DNA of 64,000 bases, taken from Brevundimonas mediterranea (GTDB lineage: Bacteria > Pseudomonadota > Alphaproteobacteria > Caulobacterales > Caulobacteraceae). Location: positions 2,976,001 through 3,040,000 of the forward strand of contig NZ_CP048751.1 in assembly GCF_011064825.1 (NCBI RefSeq). The letters are read 5' to 3'. This document shows, piece by piece, positions 1-8,550 of this stretch. The position numbers were made by a program, and so were the translations under genes. Numbering within the stretch: position 1 is the first letter of the stretch; each line of letters starts with the position of its first letter. The notes below the pieces were generated by a model, which searched no databases, was not told where the DNA came from, and saw nothing but the letters and a program-made list of their open reading frames with translations.

Positions 1-3000
1 CGACGGACAGGTTCTGGCGATAGCCGATGCGCAGTTCCGGACGGATCCAGCCGTCCTTGCCGAAGCCGTAGCCGACGTTCATCGCCGCAACGGCCGAGAA
101 GATGTGGCTGTCGCGCGAGTCGATATCCAGATCGAAGCCGCTGCCGCCGCCCGATTCGGAGCGGGCGCCTTCCGACAGGCGGAAGTACTCGGCGTACACC
201 TCGGGACGGACGTTCAGGCGACCGTAGTTGCGCTCGTAGGAGGCGCCGCCGGCTGCGGCTGCAGTCCAGCCGTGCCAGTCGGATTTGTTGTTCAGATAGA
301 CGCCGTTGGCGACCAGCGACCGGTCGGCGTTGAAGCTGGCGTAGCCGCCGGCCGCGCGCGCCCAGGTCGTCCAGTACTGGCCCTGCGCACGCCAGTAGAG
401 GCCCAGCTCCAGCAGGTTGGCCGACAGGACTTCCTCTGCCTCGGACTCGGGGTCCTTGATGTCCGACGAGGTGAAGGCGGCGGTCAGGCCGAAGGCGCCC
501 GCGCCGGTGCCCTTTTCGACGCCGCCCGCGACGCCGAAGCCCTCAGAGCGGAAGCCGTAGGAATCGGTCTTGTCCTTGTCGGCGTAGAAGTTGATCTCCT
601 GCACCCAGGCGCTGGTCTCGCCGGGGGCGGCGGAGGCGTTGCGGCCGGTGAGGGCGCGGGTCACCGCGTCGACGCCGGCCGACAGGGACATCAGAGGCCC
701 GCCCGAGTGGTCCGGCAGCATCTGCTCATAGGCGTCGATGAAGCCGTCCCGGTTCGTCTGGCTCAGGAACAGGTTCCGGATCGTCTCATTGCTGCCTAGG
801 GCGGCATAGACGGCGTCGAAGGCCGAGGCCTCGACGGGGATCAGATCGGCCTCCTGGGCGGTGCGGCGACGGGCGTCGACGTAGACCTCCCCTGCGGCTT
901 GATCGACACCCGCCTGAACGACGTAAAGATAGGGGGAATTATCGGTCAGCAGGCTCTGGTTGATGTCACCGACGTTCAGGGCGCCAGCCTTGATCACGCT
1001 GAACCGCTCCGGCGACTCCAGAAGGGACGAGAAGCGGACGCCCAGTTGCGCGCCCGTGGCCAGGGTTGCGGCGCCGCTGACATTGAATCCGCCGGCGCGA
1101 TCGCCTTGAGGGTCGACGGCGACGATCAGGACGCCCTCGGCCCCGACGTTCAGGCTGGAAATGGAAGTGGCGGTCGTCTGGGTCGCGTTCAGCGTGCCCT
1201 TGGAGACGTTGATGTCCAGAGCCCCGTCGCTGTCGGTGACAGCGCCGCTCACCGCCGCGCCGCCGCTGATGGACAGGCGGTCGGCGCCGGCGCCGAAGGA
1301 CATGTCGCCGATGACCGTGCCGTTCTCGACGTTGAAGGCATCCGCGCCCGAACCGAATTTCACCGCGCCGACGATGACGGGTTCGCTGGCGTCAGGGACC
1401 CCGTCCTTGTCCGTATCGGTCGCCGTGCTGCCGGCGGCGGCCGGGATGCCGTACTGACGAACCGTGACGCCGCTGGTGTTGGCCGTCAGGTCGATGGCGG
1501 TCACCGTGCCGTCGATCGCCGTAGTGTCGGTGGAGTCCGCCGACAGCGAGCCGATGATGGAACCGGCGTTGCTCAATTGGGTCAGGGTGCCGGACTGGTC
1601 GCGGATGACCGTCGCGGCGCCGTGGTTTCCGCCGAACGAGGCCACGATATTGCCAGTGTTTGTCAGCGAACCGACATTGGCGCCGGCGCCGATGAGCACG
1701 CCCGTGGCCGTATGGGCCTGTTTGCCGGAGGCGACGGCCTGGATATTGCCCGTGTTCGAGATGGCCGGGGCGGTGACGCCGGCGCCGATCCAGATAGCGG
1801 TGGCGTTGGCGTCCACGGCTGTGGAGGCGATTCCGCCTTCGTTGCGCACCCCGCCCGCGACGGTGACGGTCTGGCCGCCGGCCACGCCCAGCTGCAGGGC
1901 GCGCGATTCGACGCCGGAATAGACGCCGGTCCCGGTGATGGAGCCGCGGTTGATCAGGCCATAGGCGGCGTCGCCGGCGCCTACGGCGCCGAGGGTCACC
2001 GCATTGGTCGCGGAGCCGATGAGCAGGACGGGCGCGCCGCCTACCGATGTCAGGGAGGCGGTCGTTTCGCTGGCGTCCGGCACGCCGTCGCCGTCGCGAT
2101 CCGCATCGTCGCGGTTCTTGACGCCGTCGCCGTCGTCATCCTCGTCGCCGTTCTTGACGCCGTCCTTGTCGTCGTCGCCGTCGATCCCGGCCGAGGAATA
2201 GGCCGGGCCCGTATCCAGCAGGACGCCGCCGGCCACATTGGCGGCCACGCGCACAGCCGGACCGCCCTGCAACAGATCGTCGGCGTCCAGTTCGTCCAAA
2301 AATATGGTCGAGGCGTTGTCGTAGGTGCCCGTCGTCGGGCGGACGGGGGGCGGGGAGGTGTACCGGTAGCCCGTGGTCGTCACGGCCGAATGGATTTTCA
2401 GGGCGCCGCCGACGTTCCCTTCGATCGACACGCCCGAGGCGCCGGCTCCGGTCGCGGACACCGAGCCCGCAAGGTCGACATTGCCCGAGATCGGGCCGGT
2501 CGTGCGGATGCCGACGCTGTTGTCGCCGACGACGCGCACAGTACCGAGGCTCTGCAGCTTGCCGGTCAGTGGCGCTTCGACCGCGAGGCCGTAGGAGTTG
2601 TTGCCTTCCACGGAGATCGAGCCGCTGGATTCGACCAGGACATTGCCGACGAAGGGCGAGGCGCCCGTGACCCGAACGCCGTAGCGGCCGGTCCCGGTGG
2701 CGAATGGCCCGTCAAGGTCGCCGTCGCCGTCCGTGTCCTTGATGTCCGCCGTTTCCTGGCTGTCCGTGATGTTGATCGTTCCGCCCATTGTGACGGAGCC
2801 GGTATTGCCGCCGTTCACTAGGACGCCCGTGGCGCCGTCGGCCGCCTTGGCCATGGTGATGGAGCCGCCGCTGTCGATATCGACCGTATTGTTCGAATCT
2901 AGCGTCATCGCTGCGCCGGAGGTGACGGCGATCGAGCCGCCGCTGGCGATGCGGACATTGTCAGCCGCGGTGCCGGTGGCGTTGGACGTCTGGATCGGCG

Positions 3001-3094
3001 TGGTGCGGGCTGTCGAGACGACGACCTCGGCCTGAACGCCCGTAACAGCCAGCAAGGGGGCGATCGCTACGGCGGTCGCGAGTAGAATACGCAT
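1..3094 (-). CDS. Autotransporter (type V secreted) outer-membrane protein, C-terminus beyond the window
   Basis: An open frame runs from ATG at 3094 to the window edge without a stop (1031 codons visible), so only the end of the barrel is missing. It begins with a signal peptide (MRILLATAVAIAPLLAVTG, then a VQA site). A long Gly/Ser/Thr/Ala-rich passenger follows, with repeated short motifs of the kind found in parallel beta-helix adhesins. From about residue 815 the sequence (SAWVQEINFYADKDK, later GWIRPELRIGYRQN) matches an autotransporter beta-barrel. Three acidic D-x-D-G-D-G type inserts sit near residues 120, 298-346 and 556-570, resembling calcium-binding thrombospondin-3 repeats. An AGGGG ribosome site lies about 10 bases before the start. 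Secretion to the cell surface is known for the family; the ligand is unknown. Confidence 0.85.
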   Translation of the reverse strand, partial: MRILLATAVAIAPLLAVTGVQAEVVVSTARTTPIQTSNATGTAADNVRIASGGSIAVTSGAAMTLDSNNTVDIDSGGSITMAKAADGATGVLVNGGNTGSVTMGGTINITDSQETADIKDTDGDGDLDGPFATGTGRYGVRVTGASPFVGNVLVESSGSISVEGNNSYGLAVEAPLTGKLQSLGTVRVVGDNSVGIRTTGPISGNVDLAGSVSATGAGASGVSIEGNVGGALKIHSAVTTTGYRYTSPPPVRPTTGTYDNASTIFLDELDADDLLQGGPAVRVAANVAGGVLLDTGPAYSSAGIDGDDDKDGVKNGDEDDDGDGVKNRDDADRDGDGVPDASETTASLTSVGGAPVLLIGSATNAVTLGAVGAGDAAYGLINRGSITGTGVYSGVESRALQLGVAGGQTVTVAGGVRNEGGIASTAVDANATAIWIGAGVTAPAISNTGNIQAVASGKQAHTATGVLIGAGANVGSLTNTGNIVASFGGNHGAATVIRDQSGTLTQLSNAGSIIGSLSADSTDTTAIDGTVTAIDLTANTSGVTVRQYGIPAAAGSTATDTDKDGVPDASEPVIVGAVKFGSGADAFNVENGTVIGDMSFGAGADRLSISGGAAVSGAVTDSDGALDINVSKGTLNATQTTATSISSLNVGAEGVLIVAVDPQGDRAGGFNVSGAATLATGAQLGVRFSSLLESPERFSVIKAGALNVGDINQSLLTDNSPYLYVVQAGVDQAAGEVYVDARRRTAQEADLIPVEASAFDAVYAALGSNETIRNLFLSQTNRDGFIDAYEQMLPDHSGGPLMSLSAGVDAVTRALTGRNASAAPGETSAWVQEINFYADKDKTDSYGFRSEGFGVAGGVEKGTGAGAFGLTAAFTSSDIKDPESEAEEVLSANLLELGLYWRAQGQYWTTWARAAGGYASFNADRSLVANGVYLNNKSDWHGWTAAAAGGASYERNYGRLNVRPEVYAEYFRLSEGARSESGGGSGFDLDIDSRDSHIFSAVAAMNVGYGFGKDGWIRPELRIGYRQNLSV

Positions 3095-3418
3095 TCGGAA
3101 GAAAACCCCTGATGGTCACGCGATCACGAAGCAGACGGTCCTTTACAGGATCGACGCTAACCGTGCCCAAGTTTATCGAATTTGAGGCGAATGCAAGGCC
3201 GTGTCCAGTCTGTTGCAAGAGCGTGTCGCAACCGTAGCTTGGATAAGGGGCTGATTTCGCGGTCTATTAGGTGGGGTGCGGAAGGTTTTGGCTCAGAGGT
3301 ATTGAGGTTTCCGACGGCGGGGTTTACGGGCGGAAGAACGGTCCACCGCGTTTCCCCGCGACGCATCCAACCCACGCCCCCCGGCGTTGGTTAGCCCAGA
3401 CCCGGCGAGAACCTCTTC
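3095..3418. other. Divergent intergenic region between autotransporter and glycosyltransferase
   Basis: No convincing gene is seen in these 324 bases; the short open frames crossing it have no family resemblance. It must hold the promoters of two divergent genes. A loose TTGCAT / TAAACT pair with a 15-base spacer can be read on the minus strand near 3165-3195, but it is too weak to call as a promoter. Confidence 0.4.
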
Positions 3419-4669
3419 ATGACACTGACCGACCTCGACGTTCACGAAAGCGAACTCCGGCTGATTCCGGGGTTGGACGTCGAGGTCGCCGACACGTTGA
3501 GAGCGCTGAAGCTGGCGTCGATGGACGACCGGCCCAGGCTGGTGGACACCACCATGCTGTATGCGCCGCGCTCGGGCGGGGTGAAGCGCTATCTTCTGTC
3601 GAAGAAGGCCTGGATCGAGGAGAATCGGCCGGGCGTCAGCCATTCGCTGATCGTCCCGGGCGCGCGGCACAAGGCGCGGGCCGACGGGATCGTGCAACTG
3701 CGGGCGACAAAACTGCCGTTCGGCGATGGCTATCGCTGGCCCAGTTCGGTCAAGCGCTGGAGCGCCTGGGTCGCGGCGATGAAGCCGTCGATCATTGAGG
3801 CCGGCGACCCCTATACGCCGGGTCAGGGCGCGCTGGAGGCCGGTCAGCGGGTCGGGTGTCCGGTCGTCGGCTTCTGTCACTCGGATCCCGCCGGGCTGGC
3901 GGCGCTGCATTTCGGCGAATGGGCCAAGAAGCCGGTTGAGAAACGCTGGGCGCGCCTGTTTTCCCAGTTCGACCGCGTCATCTCGCCCAGCCGTTTCATC
4001 GCCCGTCGACTGGAAGAGGCGGGCGTCACCAATATCGTCATCCGGCCCCTGGGGGTGGAGATCGACACCTTCCGACCCGAACGCCGGGATCGGAAATGGC
4101 TGTTGGGAGAACTGGGCCTGGGCGAGGACGCCCGCCTGCTGTGCTTCGCCGGCCGTCCCGCCAAGGAGAAGAATGTCGATATTCTCATCGAGGCGGTCCA
4201 GAAACTGGGCGCGCCCTATCATCTGGTCCTGGTCGGGGCGGGTTCAGGCATGCCCGCCGAGGACCGGGTGATCTCCATGCCCTATGAGAAGGATCCGCGC
4301 GCGGTGGCGCGGATCATCGCCAGCTGCGACGCCTTCGTCCACGCCAATGACAAGGAGCCCTTCGGTCTGATCGTGCTGGAGGCCATGGCCTGTGGCCGCC
4401 CGGTCGTGGGCGTCAACGCCGGGGGCGTGGCCGAGACTGTGGATGACACGGTCGGCCAGCTGGCGACCAGCGCCGACGCCGACGCCTACGCCCAGGCGGT
4501 CGAGGCCCTGTTTGCGCGCGACATCGAGGCCATCGGCCGCGCCGCCCGCGAAAAGGCCGTCAGCCAGTTCGCCTGGAGCCGCGTGTTCGAGGACCTGTGC
4601 ATGGTTTACGGCGAACTGACGGGCGAGGCCGCCTTTGTTCAGCCCGAAGAGGCGTTCGCCGTTCACTGA
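3419..4669 (+). CDS. Glycosyltransferase family 4 (group 1) protein
   Basis: The 416-residue protein has the two-domain GT-B layout of nucleotide-sugar dependent glycosyltransferases. The N-terminal part carries an APRSGGVKRYL loop (about residues 49-59), typical of the acceptor-side domain. The C-terminal part carries the retaining-enzyme E-x7-E region (KEPFGLIVLEAMACGRPVV, about residues 313-331), which binds the donor sugar nucleotide. It has no signal peptide and probably acts on the cytoplasmic face of the membrane. The donor, acceptor and pathway cannot be read from the sequence, and no other polysaccharide genes are adjacent. The ATG at 3419 has only a weak ribosome site; ATG 3521 (MDDRPRLVDTTM) is an alternative start that keeps the whole fold. 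Confidence 0.85.
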   Translation: MTLTDLDVHESELRLIPGLDVEVADTLRALKLASMDDRPRLVDTTMLYAPRSGGVKRYLLSKKAWIEENRPGVSHSLIVPGARHKARADGIVQLRATKLPFGDGYRWPSSVKRWSAWVAAMKPSIIEAGDPYTPGQGALEAGQRVGCPVVGFCHSDPAGLAALHFGEWAKKPVEKRWARLFSQFDRVISPSRFIARRLEEAGVTNIVIRPLGVEIDTFRPERRDRKWLLGELGLGEDARLLCFAGRPAKEKNVDILIEAVQKLGAPYHLVLVGAGSGMPAEDRVISMPYEKDPRAVARIIASCDAFVHANDKEPFGLIVLEAMACGRPVVGVNAGGVAETVDDTVGQLATSADADAYAQAVEALFARDIEAIGRAAREKAVSQFAWSRVFEDLCMVYGELTGEAAFVQPEEAFAVH

Positions 4670-4760
4670 CGCGTTACGTCGTGATTTCGGGTCGATATCT
4701 GGACGCGAATATCCGGGCCGTCGCGTCAGGTCTGAAGATAGTCGGGAAATGAGGGGCGGC

Positions 4761-4791
4761 GCGCCACTTCTTCGTCTGGAAGAAGTGGCGC
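4761..4791 (-). terminator. 13-bp hairpin at the 3' end of tRNA-Asp (second in transcript)
   Basis: Arms 4761-4773 and 4779-4791 are perfectly complementary over 13 bp around a 5-base loop. The tRNA-side arm includes the last six tRNA bases (two acceptor bases, the discriminator G and CCA). No clear U-tract follows, so this may be a terminator or a 3'-trailer processing signal. Confidence 0.55.
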
Positions 4792-4862
4792 GAGTGACGG
4801 GGCTCGAACCCGCGACCTCCGGCGTGACAGGCCGGCACTCTAACCAACTGAGCTACACCCGC
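4786..4862 (-). tRNA. tRNA-Asp(GTC)
   Basis: A 77-nt cloverleaf is read on the minus strand. The acceptor stem is GCGGGTG with CACTCGC (one G-U pair), the D-arm contains AGCTCAGTTGGTTAGAG, and the anticodon stem is CCGGC/GCCGG with loop CTGTCAC giving anticodon GTC. The T-arm contains GGTTCGAGCC. The discriminator is G and CCA is encoded. It is identical to the copy at 4944-5020 and lies 81 bases downstream of it, so both are probably made from one transcript. Confidence 0.97.
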
Positions 4863-4915
4863 GTATCAGGTCGAAACTTTTGAGTTGTTTCGAAAACTAT
4901 GAAGGGAAGGCGGTA

Positions 4916-4949
4916 GCGCCACTCTGTCTATTTCTAGAAAGAGTGGCGC
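4916..4949 (-). terminator. Hairpin at the 3' end of tRNA-Asp (first in transcript)
   Basis: Arms 4916-4925 and 4940-4949 pair over 10 bp. An inner 4-bp stem (4927-4930 with 4935-4938) closes a TTTC tetraloop. As in the other copy, the last six tRNA bases including CCA form part of one arm. No T-run follows, and the second tRNA lies downstream, so full termination here is doubtful. Confidence 0.5.
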
Positions 4950-5020
4950 GAGTGACGGGGCTCGAACCCGCGACCTCCGGCGTGACAGGCCGGCACTCTA
5001 ACCAACTGAGCTACACCCGC
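4944..5020 (-). tRNA. tRNA-Asp(GTC)
   Basis: This 77-nt tRNA is identical base for base to the one at 4786-4862, with anticodon GTC and encoded CCA. It is the promoter-proximal copy. The bases between the two tRNAs are unusually AT-rich for this genome and contain a CGAAAC/GTTTCG inverted repeat. Confidence 0.97.
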
Positions 5021-5061
5021 GTTTCCCGGCCGAAGCGGCTGTGCGCCCCGGCGAGGGGCGT

Positions 5062-5090
5062 CGTTTAGGCGGGCTGACCCAGCGCGTCAA
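5062..5090 (-). promoter_or_regulatory. Promoter of the tRNA-Asp pair
   Basis: On the minus strand, TTGACG (5090-5085), a 17-base spacer and TAAACG (5067-5062) make a near-consensus housekeeping promoter. Predicted transcription starts about 35 bases before the first tRNA. Confidence 0.65.
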
Positions 5091-5116
5091 GCGGCCTTTT
5101 CCGAGAAAGACCCGCC

Positions 5117-6748
5117 TCAGCGCGGAAGGGGCGTGGACGGAGGGACTGCGGCCGCCTGGGGCGGGCTGTGCGGGCCCGACAGGCCGCCCGTGGCGGGCTC
5201 CTGAGCGGCGACGGCCGGGGCGGGCGGCTCGTAATGAACGCCCACGCCGGGCCCCACCGGCAGGTCGAAGGCCACCCAGGCCGCCACCATGGTCAGGCCG
5301 GCCACCAGGAAGGCCCCGGCGTAAGGCAGCATGGTCGCCATCAGGGAGCCCAGGCCGAAGCGCGGATCCCAGCGCTGGGCGAAGGTCAGGATCAGCGGGA
5401 AATAGCTCATCAGCGGCGTGGCGATGTTCGTCACCGAATCGCCCATGCGATAGGCGGCCGTCGTCATCTCGGGCGAAATCCCCAGCAGCATGAACATCGG
5501 CACGACGATGGGGGCCAGGGCCGACCATTTGGCCGAGGCCGAGCCGATGAACAGATCAAAGAAACAGGACACCAGGACGACGCAGATCAGCAGAAGGGGC
5601 GCGGGCAGGGCCAGGCTCTTCAGCTCGGCGGCGGCGTTGACCGCCAGGATCGGCCCCAGGCCCGACCAGTTGAACATGGCCACGAAATGGGCGGCGAAGA
5701 AGGCCAGGACGATATAGGGCGCCAGCTGGGCGATGCCGTCACGCATCATCCGCACCAGGTCGCGATGGGACTGGATCGAGCCGGATCCCGCCCCATAGGC
5801 CGCGCCCGTGACGAAGAAGACCACGGCGAAGAAGGCGACCAGGGATCGGTACAGGGGATTGAACCTCTGTTCCGGATCGGCGTCGGGGTCCACGAAGGGC
5901 GAACCGGGCAGCAGGGCGATCAGGGTCCACAGACCGATCATGGCCAGGAGGGCCAGGCCGGCGAATTGGAGACCGCGTCTCTGGCCCGCGGTCAGGGGCT
6001 CCTTTTCCGAGGTCGCAGGGGCGGCGACGCCTTCGGACGGGGTCCATTTGCCCAGCCGGGGCTCGATCACCCGGTCGGTCAGGAACCAGACGATGGGGGT
6101 GAAGACGAACACCACCCCGACGATGAAGAACCAGTTGCCGGCGATGTTCACCGAATAGGACGGATCGATCAGGTGGGCGGCGGGCTCGGTGATGCCCAGG
6201 ATCAGGGCGTCGCTGGCGCCGGGGAACAGATTGCCGGCGTAACCGCCCGACACGGCGGCGAAGCCTGCAGCCAGGCCGGCCAGGGGATGACGCCCCGCCG
6301 CCGCGAAAATCACCGCCGCCAGGGGAATCACCACCACATAGGAGGCGTCGGATGCATGGTGCGACACCATGCCGGTGATCACGACGACCGGCGTCAATAT
6401 GGCGCGGGGCGCATTCAGAAGCGCGCCGCGAATCGCCGTGGAGAACATCCCGGTTCTTTCGGCCACCGCCGCGCCGTAGATGATGGTGATGACGATCCCC
6501 AGCGGCGGGAAGTCCGCCAGGGTGCGCGGCATGCCGATGATCAGCCGTTCCAGATTTTCGGGCGACAGCAAGCTTTGCGCGACCAGCTGGTCCCCCGTCA
6601 CCGGATTGACCGCCGACCAGCCCAGTCCGGCCCCGACCAGACTCAGCGCGATCAGGCCCGCGATCAGCCACAGAAACAGGAAGACAGGATCGGGCAGGCG
6701 ATTCCCGACCCGCTCTACGGTGTTCAGGACACGGGCGCCCAGGCTCAT
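5117..6748 (-). CDS. AbgT-family transporter (p-aminobenzoyl-glutamate type)
   Basis: The 543-residue inner-membrane protein starts MSLGARVLNTVERVGNRLPD and is hydrophobic throughout, as expected of the roughly 500-residue AbgT family. Family-typical stretches are HHASDASYVVVIPLAA and YAGNLFPGASDALILGI in the first half, and GSASAKWSALAPIVVPMF in the second. Members import p-aminobenzoyl-glutamate or export sulfonamides using the proton gradient; which applies here is not visible. Longer in-frame starts exist upstream, but their extra residues look like shadow of the intergenic region. The C-terminal 40 residues are Pro/Ala-rich. It is divergent from nuoA across about 205 bases. Confidence 0.88.
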   Translation of the reverse strand: MSLGARVLNTVERVGNRLPDPVFLFLWLIAGLIALSLVGAGLGWSAVNPVTGDQLVAQSLLSPENLERLIIGMPRTLADFPPLGIVITIIYGAAVAERTGMFSTAIRGALLNAPRAILTPVVVITGMVSHHASDASYVVVIPLAAVIFAAAGRHPLAGLAAGFAAVSGGYAGNLFPGASDALILGITEPAAHLIDPSYSVNIAGNWFFIVGVVFVFTPIVWFLTDRVIEPRLGKWTPSEGVAAPATSEKEPLTAGQRRGLQFAGLALLAMIGLWTLIALLPGSPFVDPDADPEQRFNPLYRSLVAFFAVVFFVTGAAYGAGSGSIQSHRDLVRMMRDGIAQLAPYIVLAFFAAHFVAMFNWSGLGPILAVNAAAELKSLALPAPLLLICVVLVSCFFDLFIGSASAKWSALAPIVVPMFMLLGISPEMTTAAYRMGDSVTNIATPLMSYFPLILTFAQRWDPRFGLGSLMATMLPYAGAFLVAGLTMVAAWVAFDLPVGPGVGVHYEPPAPAVAAQEPATGGLSGPHSPPQAAAVPPSTPLPR

Positions 6749-6883
6749 GCGGATGACTTTCGGTTGGGATTTCAAGGCGGCAGTAGGGCCGGGAAGGGGC
6801 CAGAACCGCAAGCGTCGGGGCTGCGACATATGGCCCGGGAACTTGCGATCCGTTCTCAACAAAAAACCAATGGACGCAGGGGT

Positions 6884-6912
6884 TTGAACCTCGCGAACGT
6901 TGGGTCTAAGAA
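6884..6912 (+). promoter_or_regulatory. Possible promoter of the nuo operon
   Basis: TTGAAC at 6884-6889 and TAAGAA at 6907-6912 are separated by 17 bases, 42 bases before nuoA. The -10 match is modest; this is the best candidate in the divergent spacer. Confidence 0.35.
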
Positions 6913-6953
6913 GCGCCGAATCCCGCCTCTCCCCGGCGGCCGAGGTTCTTTGA

Positions 6954-7331
6954 ATGAACGCATTTCTGCTCGAATATCTGCCGGTCATTATCTTCGCCGG
7001 CATCGCCGCCTTCATCGGCGTGCTCTTCATCGCCCTGCCGATGCTGCTGGCGCCCAAGAGCCCCGATTCAGAGAAGCTGTCCGCCTATGAGTGCGGGTTC
7101 AACGCCTTCGACGACGCCCGGATGAAGTTCGACGTGCGCTTCTATCTGGTGTCGATCCTCTTCATCATCTTCGATCTGGAAGTCGCCTTCCTGTTCCCGT
7201 GGGCGGTGTCGATGTTCGACCTGTCGCACGCCGGAATGATCTTCGCCTTCTGGTCGATGATGGTCTTCCTGGGCGTCCTGACCATCGGCTTCATCTACGA
7301 ATGGAAGAAGGGAGCCCTGGAATGGGAATAG
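6954..7331 (+). CDS. nuoA: NADH-quinone oxidoreductase subunit A
   Basis: This 125-residue membrane subunit of respiratory complex I is the first gene of the operon. It has the three-helix layout of the family, with the conserved loop [19 protein letters not shown] (about residues 43-61), which sits at the quinone-site entrance, and then [21 protein letters not shown]. It ends in a short charged tail. The stop overlaps the nuoB start by 10 bases, indicating coupled translation. Length is normal for the family. Confidence 0.97.
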   Translation: MNAFLLEYLPVIIFAGIAAFIGVLFIALPMLLAPKSPDSEKLSAYECGFNAFDDARMKFDVRFYLVSILFIIFDLEVAFLFPWAVSMFDLSHAGMIFAFWSMMVFLGVLTIGFIYEWKKGALEWE

Positions 7332-7924
7332 TCGCGCCTTCCTCGCCGCTGCCCGGCGTTTCGGCGGGGCCCCTGGTTCCCGCAAATTCGGCCGCGCGTT
7401 CGATGGTCGAGGGGTATGACCCCAAGATCCACGACAAGTTCTTCGAGTCGGTCAACATGGAGCTGGGCGAGCGCGGCTTCCTGACCGCCTCGCTGGACGA
7501 CGTCATCACCTGGGCGCGCACCGGCTCGCTGATGTGGATGACCTTCGGCCTGGCCTGCTGCGCCGTCGAGATGATCCAGATGTCGATGCCGCGCTTCGAC
7601 GTCGAACGGTTCGGCATGGCTCCGCGCGGCAGCCCGCGTCACTCGGACCTGATGATCGTGGCCGGCACCCTGACCAACAAGATGGCTCCGGCCATCCGCA
7701 AGGTCTACGACCAGATGCCCGACCCGCGCTATGTCGTGTCCATGGGCAGCTGCGCCAACGGCGGCGGCTACTATCACTACAGCTACAGCGTCGTTCGCGG
7801 TTGCGACCGCGTGGTGCCGGTGGACGTCTATGTCCCGGGTTGCCCGCCGACGGCCGAGGCCCTGCTGTACGGGCTGCTGCAGCTGCAGAAGAAGATCCGC
7901 CGCACGGGGACCATCGACCGATGA
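7322..7924 (+). CDS. nuoB: NADH-quinone oxidoreductase subunit B
   Basis: This 200-residue peripheral-arm subunit carries the terminal 4Fe-4S cluster N2, which hands electrons to quinone. The four ligands are visible: tandem Cys79-Cys80 in GLACCAVEM, Cys144 in MGSCANGGG and Cys174 in [10 protein letters not shown] 7322 was chosen because it lies inside the nuoA end; the first 30 residues are a low-complexity extension before the conserved [15 protein letters not shown]. It is followed directly by nuoC with a 4-base ATGA overlap. Confidence 0.97.
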   Translation: MGIVAPSSPLPGVSAGPLVPANSAARSMVEGYDPKIHDKFFESVNMELGERGFLTASLDDVITWARTGSLMWMTFGLACCAVEMIQMSMPRFDVERFGMAPRGSPRHSDLMIVAGTLTNKMAPAIRKVYDQMPDPRYVVSMGSCANGGGYYHYSYSVVRGCDRVVPVDVYVPGCPPTAEALLYGLLQLQKKIRRTGTIDR

Positions 7925-8550
7925 GCTCGCTGGCTGTTCAAGAACGGTTCGAGGCCGCTTTGACGCCGATGGGCGCCGAGATGGTCGGGGCTCTGGGCGT
8001 CGAGGCGCAGGTCGCCTTCGGCGAACTGACCCTGCTGGCGCCGCGCGAGCGGATCGTCGAGGTCATGACGGCGCTGCGCGACCAGTTCGGCTTCCAGCAG
8101 CTGCTGGATCTGTGCGGCGCCGACTATCCGGATCGCGAGGAGCGGTTCGAGGTCGTCTATCACCTGCTGTCGATGACCCGGAACGCCCGGGTCCGCGTCA
8201 AGGTCGTGACCGACGAGGTCCAGCCCGTCGCCACCGTGACCGGGGTCTATCCGTCGGCCGGCTGGTTCGAGCGCGAAGCCTACGACATGTACGGCGTGAT
8301 CTTTTCGGGGCATCCGGACATGCGCCGTCTGCTGACGGACTATGGCTTCGAAGGCCATCCGCTGCGCAAGGACTTCCCGATGACGGGCTATGTCGAGGTC
8401 CGCTACGACGAAGAGCAGAAGCGGGTCGTCTATGAGCCGGTCAAGCTGACGCAGGAATTCCGGACGTTCGACTTCCTGTCGCCGTGGGAAGGCGCCGACT
8501 ACCCGGCGCCCGTGCTTCCCGGCGACGAAAAGGCTGGAGTGAAGGGCTGA
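7921..8550 (+). CDS. nuoC: NADH-quinone oxidoreductase subunit C
   Basis: The 209-residue hydrophilic subunit C is separate from NuoD here, unlike the NuoCD fusion of E. coli. The family signature is [20 protein letters not shown], followed by [24 protein letters not shown]. The C-terminal tail contains FDFLSPWEG. The start overlaps the nuoB stop (ATGA) and the stop overlaps the nuoD ATG by one base, so translation is coupled on both sides. Confidence 0.97.
   Translation: MSSLAVQERFEAALTPMGAEMVGALGVEAQVAFGELTLLAPRERIVEVMTALRDQFGFQQLLDLCGADYPDREERFEVVYHLLSMTRNARVRVKVVTDEVQPVATVTGVYPSAGWFEREAYDMYGVIFSGHPDMRRLLTDYGFEGHPLRKDFPMTGYVEVRYDEEQKRVVYEPVKLTQEFRTFDFLSPWEGADYPAPVLPGDEKAGVKG

Noticed and set aside
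2050..2238. Thr/Arg-rich repeat frame on the minus strand
   Set aside because: It is an out-of-frame reading of the acidic calcium-type repeats inside the autotransporter.
899..2821. 640-codon plus-strand open frame
   Set aside because: It is the antisense shadow of the autotransporter gene; its protein is low-complexity, without family resemblance, while the minus frame has a signal peptide and barrel.
3370..3400. CCAAC...GTTGG inverted repeat before the glycosyltransferase
   Set aside because: The stem is short and interrupted, with no sign that it is more than chance.
4635..5068. Two short plus-strand frames with the repeated string VARVTGLEPATSGVTGRHSN
   Set aside because: This is translation of the antisense of the two tRNA-Asp genes, a well-known false protein.
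5067..5116. AGGCGGG...CCCGCCT inverted repeat after the AbgT gene as a terminator
   Set aside because: The loop exceeds 30 bases, the arms are short, and the region is better explained as the tRNA promoter.
5168..7090. 640-codon plus-strand open frame over the AbgT gene
   Set aside because: Its product is Gly/Gln/His/Arg-rich shadow sequence; the minus strand encodes a clear multi-spanning transporter.
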